From: Burkholderiales bacterium
GTDB lineage: Bacteria > Pseudomonadota > Gammaproteobacteria > Burkholderiales > Burkholderiaceae_C
Length of the DNA stretch: 53,983 bases
Assembly: GCA_019509985.1 (NCBI GenBank)
Contig: JAEKLF010000058.1
Span: forward strand, 1-53,983
Direction of reading: 5' to 3'
Made by a program: the position numbers and the translations under genes. Below the pieces are notes generated by a model. The model made no database searches. It had not been told where the DNA came from and worked only from the letters and a program-made list of their open reading frames with translations. This document shows, one piece after another, positions 8,020-16,244 of the stretch (the stretch's first letter is position 1; every line of letters begins with the position of its first letter).

Positions 8020-9758
8020 CAGACGAACCTGAAGCGCAGGCTGATGCCGGCCGATGGCAGCCAGCCGGGGTCGCGGTCCAGACCGGCGAGACGCCAGGCC
8101 ACGTCGTGGCTCGACAGGTCGAACTCGGCGACCCACTCGGCCTCGCTGAGCCACAGCCGCGCGGGTTGGGCCAGCATCAGCGCCCGCGGCCACTGCGCGC
8201 TGCGCAACCCGAGGCGCTGGCAAAGCCTGCGGCGCAGCGAACGTGCATAGGCCGGCAGCCAGGTGGACCAGGGGCCGGCGGCAGCGCCCGGCGCGGCGGG
8301 CAGTGCGTCGGGCGCGATCCAGTCCGGCATGCGCTCGGCCAGGGTCCCTTGCAACGCGTCGGGTGGCAGCCGCCAGGCTTGCGACAGCGCGGCCAGCAAC
8401 GCCCACAGTGGCACCGGCAAACCGGGGTCGCGCGGGCGCGTGAAGTCGGGGTAGAGGCCGTCTTCGAGCAGCGCGTTGACGATGAAGAGCAGCGGCGCCT
8501 GATGCGTTGCGAGCGCCTGCGGCCAGGGCCAGGCGGATTCGGGCGCGGCAGCGGTGTGAAGGGTGGGCGACGTCGGCAGCACCGGCTCGGCGACGGGCGG
8601 TCTTGGAACGGCCGGACGGGTACGCCGGCTTAGCGGCGGCCGTCGGGTCGGGCTTGCAGGGACCGGGGCCTCGGCCTCTGCGCCAACAGCCTGGCCTGTT
8701 GCAGGCATGAACTGGGGCGGAGAAGCGTGAGGCAGGGTCGCAGGCGCCGGAATGTCGACGACCGCGCGTCGAGGCGTAGCTGCCGATGAGGGCAGCCGAG
8801 GTTCGCGCGCCCTCTCGACTGGCGCGGGTTTGGGCGACAACAGCCGTGGCGGCGCGACACCTTCGAGCTTTGCAACCGGTCGCGGCATCGCTTCACTCAG
8901 CGTGGCGGGAGCGGGGTGTTCGGCTGGCCCGCTGTCCAACACCCGTGGTGCAGAGACGCGCCGCGCAACCGGTCGTTCCACCGGTTGCTGCGCCTCGGCG
9001 TGGTCGGGCATTGACGGCGCCGCGAGCACCGACAAGTCGGGTTTCATCGCCGACGCCGTGGCAACCGCACCGGCCAGCTCCACCGCCTCAGTCCTCGACA
9101 CCCGAGCCGTCACTACGCGCTCGTCACTCGTCGACACGAGACCGGCCTTGGCATCGCTCCTCGCCGCGACTTCACGAGTCGGCTCGGCATCAAGCCGCTG
9201 CGGTGGCACCCCAAACCCACGCGGCGCGGCCGGCACCGCCTCGTCGGCGGACGGCAGCACGCCGCCCTGCCCCACCTTCGCCAGCAAGCGCTGCGCGCCG
9301 GCCTGGGCCTCGGGTCGCTGGCCCCAGGCCCGCGGCCATTGCGGCCAGGCCCGGCCCAGCAGGCCGCGCCACCACCAGCGGTCCAGCTGCCCGGCCTGCG
9401 CGGCCAGGGCCAGGCAGGCCAGCATCTCCGCGGCATCGGCAAACAGCACGGCCGGGGCCGACTCGGGCACGGGGCCCAGCGCCGGCCGGGCGGCCTGGGC
9501 CAGCGCGGTGTCGAACTGCTGCCGGCCGGCGGCGATCCAGTCCTGGCGCCAGGCGGGTGGCGCGGGGCGCAGCAGCGCCGCCTCGGGCGCCTGCAGCTGC
9601 ATCCGGCGCAGCCACAGCAGGGCCTGCGGCGGCAAGCCGCGCGGCAGCGCGTCTTCGAGGTCGGCGCCCAGCGCCTGAAGCGCCAGCCGCGCGGCCACCG
9701 GTTGAGCGCGCGCCGGCGTGCGGGCGCTCAAACGATGGATGGCGAGGTTGGCGGCCAT
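8019..9758 (-). CDS. eCIS tape-measure-position protein (candidate CIS_TMP/Afp14-like)
   Basis: This 579-aa protein lies immediately upstream of the AAA+ ATPase, where afp14-type tape-measure genes sit. The N-terminus (LAIHRLSARTPARAQPVAARLALQALG) recalls the start of CIS tape-measure family members, which open with an IHRL-type strand and helix. Residues ~195-420 are a Pro/Ala/Arg/Val-rich low-complexity linker. The C-terminus resumes a folded domain, with PLLFIVNALLEDGLYPDF and a final strand-rich WLPSAGISLRFRFV. Tape-measure identity rests on position plus the terminal segments, and the Pro-rich middle is unlike a classical coiled-coil ruler, so an accessory assembly role is possible. ATG 9758 follows the preceding stop by 2 bp. 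Confidence 0.55.
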   Translation of the reverse strand: MAANLAIHRLSARTPARAQPVAARLALQALGADLEDALPRGLPPQALLWLRRMQLQAPEAALLRPAPPAWRQDWIAAGRQQFDTALAQAARPALGPVPESAPAVLFADAAEMLACLALAAQAGQLDRWWWRGLLGRAWPQWPRAWGQRPEAQAGAQRLLAKVGQGGVLPSADEAVPAAPRGFGVPPQRLDAEPTREVAARSDAKAGLVSTSDERVVTARVSRTEAVELAGAVATASAMKPDLSVLAAPSMPDHAEAQQPVERPVARRVSAPRVLDSGPAEHPAPATLSEAMPRPVAKLEGVAPPRLLSPKPAPVERAREPRLPSSAATPRRAVVDIPAPATLPHASPPQFMPATGQAVGAEAEAPVPASPTRRPPLSRRTRPAVPRPPVAEPVLPTSPTLHTAAAPESAWPWPQALATHQAPLLFIVNALLEDGLYPDFTRPRDPGLPVPLWALLAALSQAWRLPPDALQGTLAERMPDWIAPDALPAAPGAAAGPWSTWLPAYARSLRRRLCQRLGLRSAQWPRALMLAQPARLWLSEAEWVAEFDLSSHDVAWRLAGLDRDPGWLPSAGISLRFRFV

Positions 9759-9760
9759 GG

Positions 9761-11032
9761 TCAGCGTCGTTTTCTGTCGGGTGCCTGGGTCAGCGCCGAT
9801 GCGGCAACGGCCAGCTCTTCCTTGCTCGGCCCGCCCTCGCGGCGCCGGCCGGCCGCCAGGATGCGTGCGGCGGCGGAGGCGACCTTGGCCGAGGTGCGCT
9901 CGCCCAGGCCGTTGCTCACGCTGGCGCCGTCCGACGCGGCGGCCGTCGCGCGCAGCAGCAACCGCTCCGGGTGGCCTTCAAGCTGGGCCAGGTGAAGGTG
10001 CGCGGCCGTCCGGTGCAGCGGAGCGTCCTGCCAGCCGTCGAGCAGCGCGCGGGCGAACAGCGCACGGTTCAGCACCTGCGCGGTAGCCGGCACGCCGCCC
10101 GGCAGCAGCTTGCGAAAGCGCGCGAGCTGGGCCGCTGTCAGCGGCAGCGTCGGCGGCAGCCACAGAAAGGCGGCGGCCGTGGCCTTGGCCTCCATCAGCT
10201 CGGCGATGAACTGGGCCGCCAGCGCCTGCATCTCGACGGCCCAGGACTGTGGCCATGTGCCTGGCCCGGCATCTTCGGCCTCGCCGGGCGGCGTGGCCAG
10301 GCGCCGGCGCGCGCTGTCGGTGTCTATCCACAGCGGCTGGGCCTTGGCGTCGATCTGCAGCAGCGCGAGTGGCAGCTCGTCGGCCGTCAGCCCCGGCGCG
10401 GCGGCGCCGCCGGCGATGCGCTGCCGCATCCACCAGCCCACGCGCGCGCCGGGCGGAACGTCGGCCAGGCCCTGGCCGGGCGACAGCAGCGCGATGGCGA
10501 GTTCATTGCGCAGCGAGTCGGTTCCCAGGCCGGACGGCGCCTGCACTTCGACGAGGCGCGCGCGCACGGCCGGCTGCTCGGTGCGGCGGTTGCAGGCCCC
10601 CACCTCACCGAGCAGCGTCGCCGCGCGGCCCTGCGCGCTCCAGTCGGGTGTCAGCGTCAGCAGATAGAGGCCCGCCAGCGGCTGGCCCTCGGCCAGGCCG
10701 GCCGCGCAGTTGCCGAAGCCGCTGAAGGAACTGCCTTTGCCGGCGCTGCTGAGGTCGAGGTCGAGATTGCCGATGTCGATGACGGCACCTGACGGCGTCA
10801 CGCCCAGACCGGCCGCGACGTGCAGCACGCTGCCCGCACCGGCGGCGACGGTGAGGCCCTCGGCCACGCCGCAGCCAATGAGGCGCGCCAGCCGCCGCTC
10901 GGCGCCGTCGCGCGCCGCTTGTTCGCGGGTCAGGTCTTCGGCGCTGAGCAGGCGGCCGTTGAAGAAGAAGCTGCGCGGCTCGCCATCGACGGCGATGACC
11001 TGGTTGAGCCGGGCGTTGAGGACGGTGGCCAT
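9761..11032 (-). CDS. eCIS-associated protein with fibre-type N-terminal domain (423 aa)
   Basis: Function unknown. Residues ~12-90 (RSFFFNGRLLSAEDLTREQ, then LIGCGVAEGLTV and VTPSGAVIDI) form a small domain also present in the next gene upstream. It matches a recurring module of eCIS clusters in which F-x-x-G-x-L-L-x-x-x-D precedes a GVxxGL strand. Residues 90-300 look like a beta-rich structural domain (LYLLTLTPDWSAQGR). The C-terminal ~130 residues are helical and end in a basic tail, QAPDRKRR. It starts at ATG 11032, 4 bp after the stop of the fibre-like gene, and is followed after 2 bp by the tape-measure-position gene. The likely role is a baseplate or fibre attachment subunit; that is inference from shared domain and context. 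Confidence 0.6.
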   Translation of the reverse strand: MATVLNARLNQVIAVDGEPRSFFFNGRLLSAEDLTREQAARDGAERRLARLIGCGVAEGLTVAAGAGSVLHVAAGLGVTPSGAVIDIGNLDLDLSSAGKGSSFSGFGNCAAGLAEGQPLAGLYLLTLTPDWSAQGRAATLLGEVGACNRRTEQPAVRARLVEVQAPSGLGTDSLRNELAIALLSPGQGLADVPPGARVGWWMRQRIAGGAAAPGLTADELPLALLQIDAKAQPLWIDTDSARRRLATPPGEAEDAGPGTWPQSWAVEMQALAAQFIAELMEAKATAAAFLWLPPTLPLTAAQLARFRKLLPGGVPATAQVLNRALFARALLDGWQDAPLHRTAAHLHLAQLEGHPERLLLRATAAASDGASVSNGLGERTSAKVASAAARILAAGRRREGGPSKEELAVAASALTQAPDRKRR

Positions 11033-11036
11033 GGCG

Positions 11037-13487
11037 TCAGCTCCGGCCGATGACCAGCCACTGGCCCAGGCGCACGGAGGCGATCAGCGTCACCGAGTTG
11101 CCACTTTCCAACCCAAGCTGTCCGTTGCCCTCGAAGCCGCTGAGCAGCAGGCCGCTCAGCACCTTCACGACGATGCGCCGCCCTTCGTCGAAGCCGCCCG
11201 CGCGCAGGTCGGGCATGCGAAGCTCCAGCCGCCGTGTCACCGCGAACGCGCCGACGACGATGACATGGTCGGCGTTGGTGACACCCAGGTCATTGGGCTT
11301 GTCGATGTAGCGGACCGGCCAGACGCCGACATCGACCGATCTTTCAACGGCTCGCACGACCTCCTGGCGGTTCGGGTCCCAGCCCAGCGGCACCGTGCTG
11401 TCGCTTTGCGGCGGGCTGGTCAAGTTGAGTCGGTCAAACCTGGGCTGAGCCGTCGAATGCAAGGCCTGCGCCGTGTTGATCGTGACGACATTGCCGTTCG
11501 TCACGGCGGTCAGGCTGGGTGGGCTGCTGGCGTCGCCAGCCGCGACGACCTGCGTCGCCGTGCCGCCACCGCCCGCGTCGATGACGAGCTGCCAGCTGTC
11601 GCGACCTTCGCCCTGGGTCAGCGTGATGTCGGTGTTCTTGCCCGGCGTCAGCGTCGCTTGCACATAGTCGCCGCCCTCGCCGCGCAGCGAATTGTTCTTG
11701 GGCTCGGAGCCGACCAACACCTGCAGCTGGTGGGGCCGCGTCTGCAGCCCGGTGCCGCCGTCCTCGATGCGCACCGGCGCCTTCTGGCCAGGCTGGTAGA
11801 CGTAGGGCGGCGGCTTGCCGGCGTCCAGCGCGTCCTCGTCGCCATCCCAGGGCCGGGCCGCGATGACGACGCCCTTGTCGTCGGTCGCGAGCAGGCTGTT
11901 CAAAGGCTCGCCGAGCACCAGTTCGCCGTCCACCGAAATGCTGCCGGTCACGTGCGCGTTGCCGCCCACGCTGAGGTCGCCGCTCAGGTCCAGCCCGGCG
12001 AAGTCGGGGCTGGCGTCGGGGCCGATGTCCTGCACGGTGTCCAGGCGGATGGTCGGCGCGGCGCCACTCGCGTCGACGAGGATGTTGGGCGAGGGGCCGA
12101 CCGGCTTGGGCAGGGCCGCGCCCGCGAGCGAGCCCAGCTCGAAGCGTGCCGGTGCCGGGCCCGCGGCCGCGCGGCCGACGAGGATGGCGCCGGTCGCGGG
12201 CGCCACGGCCTGGCCGGTGCCGCCGTCGGACACCGGAATTGGCAGCGTCATGTTCGGGCCGTAATAGTCCGGTCCGCCACCGCTGCCACCGCCCGGCCAC
12301 TTCACGGCCGGCACGATCTTGGCCTTGTTGCCGCTGCCGCCATCGGTCGTATCAGGCACGAGGTCGATGCGCGTCATCGCGTGGTTGCTGGTCGCGAAGT
12401 CGGCCAGCAGGTCCTGCGCGTGGTCCAGCTCGGGGTCGCCCTTGCCGAGCACGTAGTGCGCTTCGCGCGGCGCGTCCTGGCTGCCGTCGCGCAGCAGCCA
12501 TTCCTGCAGCAGGCGCAGGTGCAGCAGCTGCGGGCGACCCAGCATGCGCACGGCGCGCGTGCCGTCGCCGCCGGCCTTGGCGTCGACGGCGGCGAGCAGC
12601 AGCGCGCGCTCGGCCACCGGCTCGGCGGCCGGCACCGGGCCGTGATGGGCCATGAAGCCGGAGCGCAGCAGCCGCGTCCACACCTCGAAGGCCGCGGCGT
12701 AGTAGGCCGCCACGTCGGCGCGCGGGATCTGCAGCTCCTTGGGTGGCGCGGGCAGGCTGACCTTGCTGGGCGTGGGCAGGGCCGGCGTCTTGTCGGCGGG
12801 CATCGCGGGCGTGGGTGCGTGCGGGTCGCCCCAGGCGGTGGTGATGGCCTCGGTCAGCCCGCGCTCGACGTCGGCCTGGAAGCTCAGCAGCGTCTGCGTG
12901 GCCGGTACCGCCGTGAGGATCTTGATGCCGCGAATCCAGGCGACGACGGCGCGCAGCGCGAGGTCTTCGCTCGCGTCGGGCGGCGTCCACGAGAAGTCCA
13001 GCGCGAAGCTGTCGACGATGCGGGCGTCGGCCGATAACTCGCTCTCGTCTCGGCAAGGCTCGCCGGGAATGGGCACGGGGGAGACGCTGTTCTCAGCGAA
13101 GCGCAGCAGCACGTAGACGGTGGTCTTGGTGGCTGTGGTCGGGTCGCGCAGCTTCTCCGCGTCCAGCCAGGTCTGCAGGTTGGCGCATTGCTCGGCGGCG
13201 ATGCCAACGAGATGGCCATCGGGCATCAGCGCCAGGCCTGGCGCCACGCGCACCTGCTGGCCCTCGCTGGCCGATGCCGGCTTGGGCGCCGCCACGCCCA
13301 GGCCGGTGATGACACCGTAGCCTATGGTCTCGCGCAACGCCCGCTCGTCGCGGGCCGCCAGGTAGGCATGCTCCTGGCGGAAGTCGTCCACGCCCAGCAC
13401 CATGCCGAACGTGTAGTTCACGCGCTGCAGCGGATCGAGCGCGGCGTCGGGCGCGGGGGTGAAGCTGGAACCGGTACAGCAGCCCAT
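11037..13487 (-). CDS. Tail-fibre-like eCIS protein (816 aa)
   Basis: The N-terminal domain (VNYTFGMVLGVDDFRQEHAYL, then GYGVITGLGV, ~22-85) is shared with the adjacent 423-aa protein and presumably docks on the baseplate. Residues ~110-390 are helical and domain-like. From ~395 the sequence turns Gly/Ser/Asp-rich with typical phage-fibre features: a GGGSGGGPDYYGP linker, IPVSDGGTGQ, then repeated short strands (LDLSGDLSVGGNAHVTGSI), EDGGTGL and a C-terminal beta domain ending LGQWLVIGRS. Such beta-rich, Gly-rich tails trimerise and bind target surfaces. The ATG at 13487 has GGGAGACGACC upstream. It is the best receptor-binding candidate of the system, in the Afp13 slot. The first residues, MGCCTGS, contain a Cys pair of unknown significance. 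Confidence 0.72.
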   Translation of the reverse strand: MGCCTGSSFTPAPDAALDPLQRVNYTFGMVLGVDDFRQEHAYLAARDERALRETIGYGVITGLGVAAPKPASASEGQQVRVAPGLALMPDGHLVGIAAEQCANLQTWLDAEKLRDPTTATKTTVYVLLRFAENSVSPVPIPGEPCRDESELSADARIVDSFALDFSWTPPDASEDLALRAVVAWIRGIKILTAVPATQTLLSFQADVERGLTEAITTAWGDPHAPTPAMPADKTPALPTPSKVSLPAPPKELQIPRADVAAYYAAAFEVWTRLLRSGFMAHHGPVPAAEPVAERALLLAAVDAKAGGDGTRAVRMLGRPQLLHLRLLQEWLLRDGSQDAPREAHYVLGKGDPELDHAQDLLADFATSNHAMTRIDLVPDTTDGGSGNKAKIVPAVKWPGGGSGGGPDYYGPNMTLPIPVSDGGTGQAVAPATGAILVGRAAAGPAPARFELGSLAGAALPKPVGPSPNILVDASGAAPTIRLDTVQDIGPDASPDFAGLDLSGDLSVGGNAHVTGSISVDGELVLGEPLNSLLATDDKGVVIAARPWDGDEDALDAGKPPPYVYQPGQKAPVRIEDGGTGLQTRPHQLQVLVGSEPKNNSLRGEGGDYVQATLTPGKNTDITLTQGEGRDSWQLVIDAGGGGTATQVVAAGDASSPPSLTAVTNGNVVTINTAQALHSTAQPRFDRLNLTSPPQSDSTVPLGWDPNRQEVVRAVERSVDVGVWPVRYIDKPNDLGVTNADHVIVVGAFAVTRRLELRMPDLRAGGFDEGRRIVVKVLSGLLLSGFEGNGQLGLESGNSVTLIASVRLGQWLVIGRS

Positions 13488-13505
13488 GGTCGTCTCCCAG
13501 AAGTT

Positions 13506-16244
13506 CTATCGATCGAGGCCGACGCGGTCAGGCGGCGGCAACGGGCGTGGATGAGTCAGTTGCCCGCCGCCCAAGTCGCGCTCGCCGAGCACGAGGGGCG
13601 GCCAGATGGATTCGGAGGTCAGCGCGGCCAGTTCGGGCCGGCGCAGCAGGCCGTGTTCGAGCCGCGTGTCGTGGCCCAGCCGCGCCTCGCCGACGCGGAA
13701 GAGTTCGAAGCCGAAGCGGATCTCGGCGACGGTGTGAGCCGGCTTGTCGCGCGCCACGGCGCGCTCGACGGCGGCGCGGCGGCGGGCGAGTTCGTCGAAG
13801 TCCAGCTGGGCCGTGTCGGTGGGCAGAGGCAGCACGACGCGGAAGCGGTGCGCCGGGCCCAGCGCCCGCACGATCTGCGCCTCGAAGCGCCACCAGTCGG
13901 CAAGGGCCACCGAGCCCGCGGGCAGCGACAGCGGGCTGGGGATGCGGTCGAAGCCGCGCCAGGCCGTGCCCCAGGCGGCGTTCAGCAGCGAGATGCGGCG
14001 CCAGCGGCGCGCGAGGTAGTCCTGCCAGCGATGGCGCAGCGGCGCGCAGGGCTGGGTCGCCTGGAGGTAGGTATCGAAGGCCGCGTCACGTGGCCGCGGC
14101 TCGTCCTCGGGCAGGTCGGCCAGCCGCCACGACGCCATCAGCACGGCCTCTTCCTGCGCCGCGCGCGGCACAAAGCCCAGCGCCTGCTGCAGCTTGATGA
14201 GGTCGCCCAGCAGCGACTCGTCCCCGGCCAGCCGTGCCAGCAGCGCCGCCCTGCCCTGCGCCGGCCGCCAGGCGCCCGCGGCCAGCGGCGGCGCGAGGCC
14301 GAACAGCTCCTGCAGGCGCAGGCCATGCACGCGCTCGGGCAGCGCCTCGGGTGCGGTCAGGAAGGGTTCGGCGTCGACGTCGTCCGGCTCCCAGGCCAGC
14401 GTGGCCGCCAGCAGCATGCCGGGCACGGTGCCGCGGCGGGCATGCACTTGCGCCGCGTGGCGCAGCAGTGCGCGGCGGCGCGCGGGGCCGTTGGAGCCGT
14501 CGAACGTGAGGGCCAGCCAGTTGGCCAACCACTCCAGCGTGTCGCGCGGTGCGGTGCGGGCGTCGAGCAGCAGTTGGGCTGCGGCGATACGGTCTTCCCA
14601 GCGCGTCAGCTCGCCCTCGAACAGCGCGAGGAAACGGCCGCTGAACTCGGCACTCGCCGGGTCCGCGCGGTACACCGCCGGCAGGTAGTGCGGCAGGTAG
14701 CTGAAGCGCGGATACCAAGCGCGCAGACTGGCCAGCCCAGGGCTCTGCTGGCCGTCACCGCTGGCCTTGATGCGCAGCTGCAGGTAGCGGCCGGTGGCGG
14801 CCTGCAGCAGGCAGGTCAGCGTCTGGAACTCCTTGCAGCTGCCCAGCGGCCCGGACTCGAAGTTATGGCGCCAGGGCAACTCGGAGCCGGCAGGATGGGG
14901 CTGCAGATCGGGCTCGCTGCGCCAGGGCTGCAGGGCCAGGCCCTCCGGCGTGTCGGCCGCGCGGCTCTGCAGCAGCAGGCGGCTGCCGGGCGGGCGACGG
15001 GCGTCCAGCGCGATGCGGTGCCACACGCAGGCCGGCGTGGCGCTGTCCCACACCGGGCCGAGCAGCTCGCCCTCGCGCTCGCAGCGCGGGCGGGGCAGGG
15101 TCAGCAGCGGCAGCCAGCGGTCGGCGCCGGCGCAGAAGGCGCGCGCCGACGGGAAGCGATGCAGCACCTGGCCCGGCGCGAGGCTGGCCAGGCCGCCGGC
15201 CACGTAGCGGCGCAGCGGGATGAAGTCGCGCTGCAGCTCGAAGCTCCACACGCCAGCGTCGGACTCGGCCGCCTTGAAGCGGAAGGCCTGGTCGCCGCTG
15301 AGGGCGAGCACGAGGACGTTGAAGCCCGCCTCGCTCGCGTTGGTTGGCCATTCGACGGCCAGCGAGCGCAGCGACAGCACCGTGGCCTGCTGGTCGGCCG
15401 TGGCCTGTTCGATCTGCTCTTCCAGCGGACCGACCGATGCGCTCTCGCTGCCCGCCCAGTCGATGACGGACAGGTAGAGGCCGTCCATCTTGACCCGCAG
15501 CACAAGGAAGCGGCCGCCGGGCAAGGCCGCGCAGGCGGTGGCATCGGCGCCCAGCGCGAGCTGACAGGGTGGGTCGGGCGGAGGGGGTTCGGGTGCGGGT
15601 TCGGGCGAAAAGGCCGAGGGGCTGACGACGCGCGGCACGCAGGGGCGCAGATCGGGTCCCAGGCGATGCAGCGTGCCGGCGCCGAACAAGGCCACGCCAC
15701 CGTCGTCCAGCGCCAGCAAGGCCTGCGGCGCGGGCATGGCCGGCCAGGGCTGCGGCAACGGCGGGCCACCGCCGTGCAGATCGAAGATCAGCAGCCCGCC
15801 CGCGGCGATGCTGGCGACGACGAGGTAGTGGCCGGTCGTCACCGTCAGCGCGTCCATCACGAGCAGCGCTGCAGGCGCCGCCGGCAGGCAGGGGCCGAAA
15901 GCGCCGGGCTCGGCATCCGCTGCCGAGGCCTCGGGCAGCGGCCAGAAGTGCGTGATGTTGCCGCTGCCGCTGGACCAGACGCGGATGGCCGTGCCCTCGG
16001 CGTTCAGCGAGTAAAGGTTGCCGTAGGCATCGAAGACGCCGCCGGCGAGCGACGTGGGCTCGGGCAGCGCCGCGGCACTGCCGGCTTTGAACTCGAACAG
16101 CAGCGGCTTGAGCAAGAGCTGGCCCAGGGCCGCGCCGTGCGCCGGGTCGTCGGGCAGCCAGGCCCAGTGCGCGTCCGGATGGGCGCGCAGCGTCCAGTCG
16201 TCCCGGGTGACCAGGGCGTGGTAGCGGCTGCCGTTGGCATCCAT
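13506..16244 (-). CDS. Baseplate wedge/tail protein (gpI/TIGR02242-like) with propeller-like N-terminus (912 aa)
   Basis: The C-terminal ~400 residues carry the eCIS tail-protein signature starting near residue 510: FSYLPHYLPAVYRADPAS, FSGRFLALFEGELTRWED and DTLEWLANWLAL, followed by an RRRALLRHAAQVHARRGT helix. This corresponds to the P2 gpI/Afp12-type wedge component that links baseplate J to the fibres. Residues ~45-380 show repeated strand motifs (GNLYSLNAEGTAIRVWS, LLIFDLHGG, GVALFGAGTLHRLG) that look like a beta-propeller. A beta-sandwich-like stretch (ATGRYLQLRIKASGD) follows before the tail domain. The ATG at 16244 overlaps the baseplate J stop (TGATG), and the stop is TAG at 13506. 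It is larger than phage gpI, as is usual for eCIS homologues. Confidence 0.8.
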   Translation of the reverse strand: MDANGSRYHALVTRDDWTLRAHPDAHWAWLPDDPAHGAALGQLLLKPLLFEFKAGSAAALPEPTSLAGGVFDAYGNLYSLNAEGTAIRVWSSGSGNITHFWPLPEASAADAEPGAFGPCLPAAPAALLVMDALTVTTGHYLVVASIAAGGLLIFDLHGGGPPLPQPWPAMPAPQALLALDDGGVALFGAGTLHRLGPDLRPCVPRVVSPSAFSPEPAPEPPPPDPPCQLALGADATACAALPGGRFLVLRVKMDGLYLSVIDWAGSESASVGPLEEQIEQATADQQATVLSLRSLAVEWPTNASEAGFNVLVLALSGDQAFRFKAAESDAGVWSFELQRDFIPLRRYVAGGLASLAPGQVLHRFPSARAFCAGADRWLPLLTLPRPRCEREGELLGPVWDSATPACVWHRIALDARRPPGSRLLLQSRAADTPEGLALQPWRSEPDLQPHPAGSELPWRHNFESGPLGSCKEFQTLTCLLQAATGRYLQLRIKASGDGQQSPGLASLRAWYPRFSYLPHYLPAVYRADPASAEFSGRFLALFEGELTRWEDRIAAAQLLLDARTAPRDTLEWLANWLALTFDGSNGPARRRALLRHAAQVHARRGTVPGMLLAATLAWEPDDVDAEPFLTAPEALPERVHGLRLQELFGLAPPLAAGAWRPAQGRAALLARLAGDESLLGDLIKLQQALGFVPRAAQEEAVLMASWRLADLPEDEPRPRDAAFDTYLQATQPCAPLRHRWQDYLARRWRRISLLNAAWGTAWRGFDRIPSPLSLPAGSVALADWWRFEAQIVRALGPAHRFRVVLPLPTDTAQLDFDELARRRAAVERAVARDKPAHTVAEIRFGFELFRVGEARLGHDTRLEHGLLRRPELAALTSESIWPPLVLGERDLGGGQLTHPRPLPPPDRVGLDR

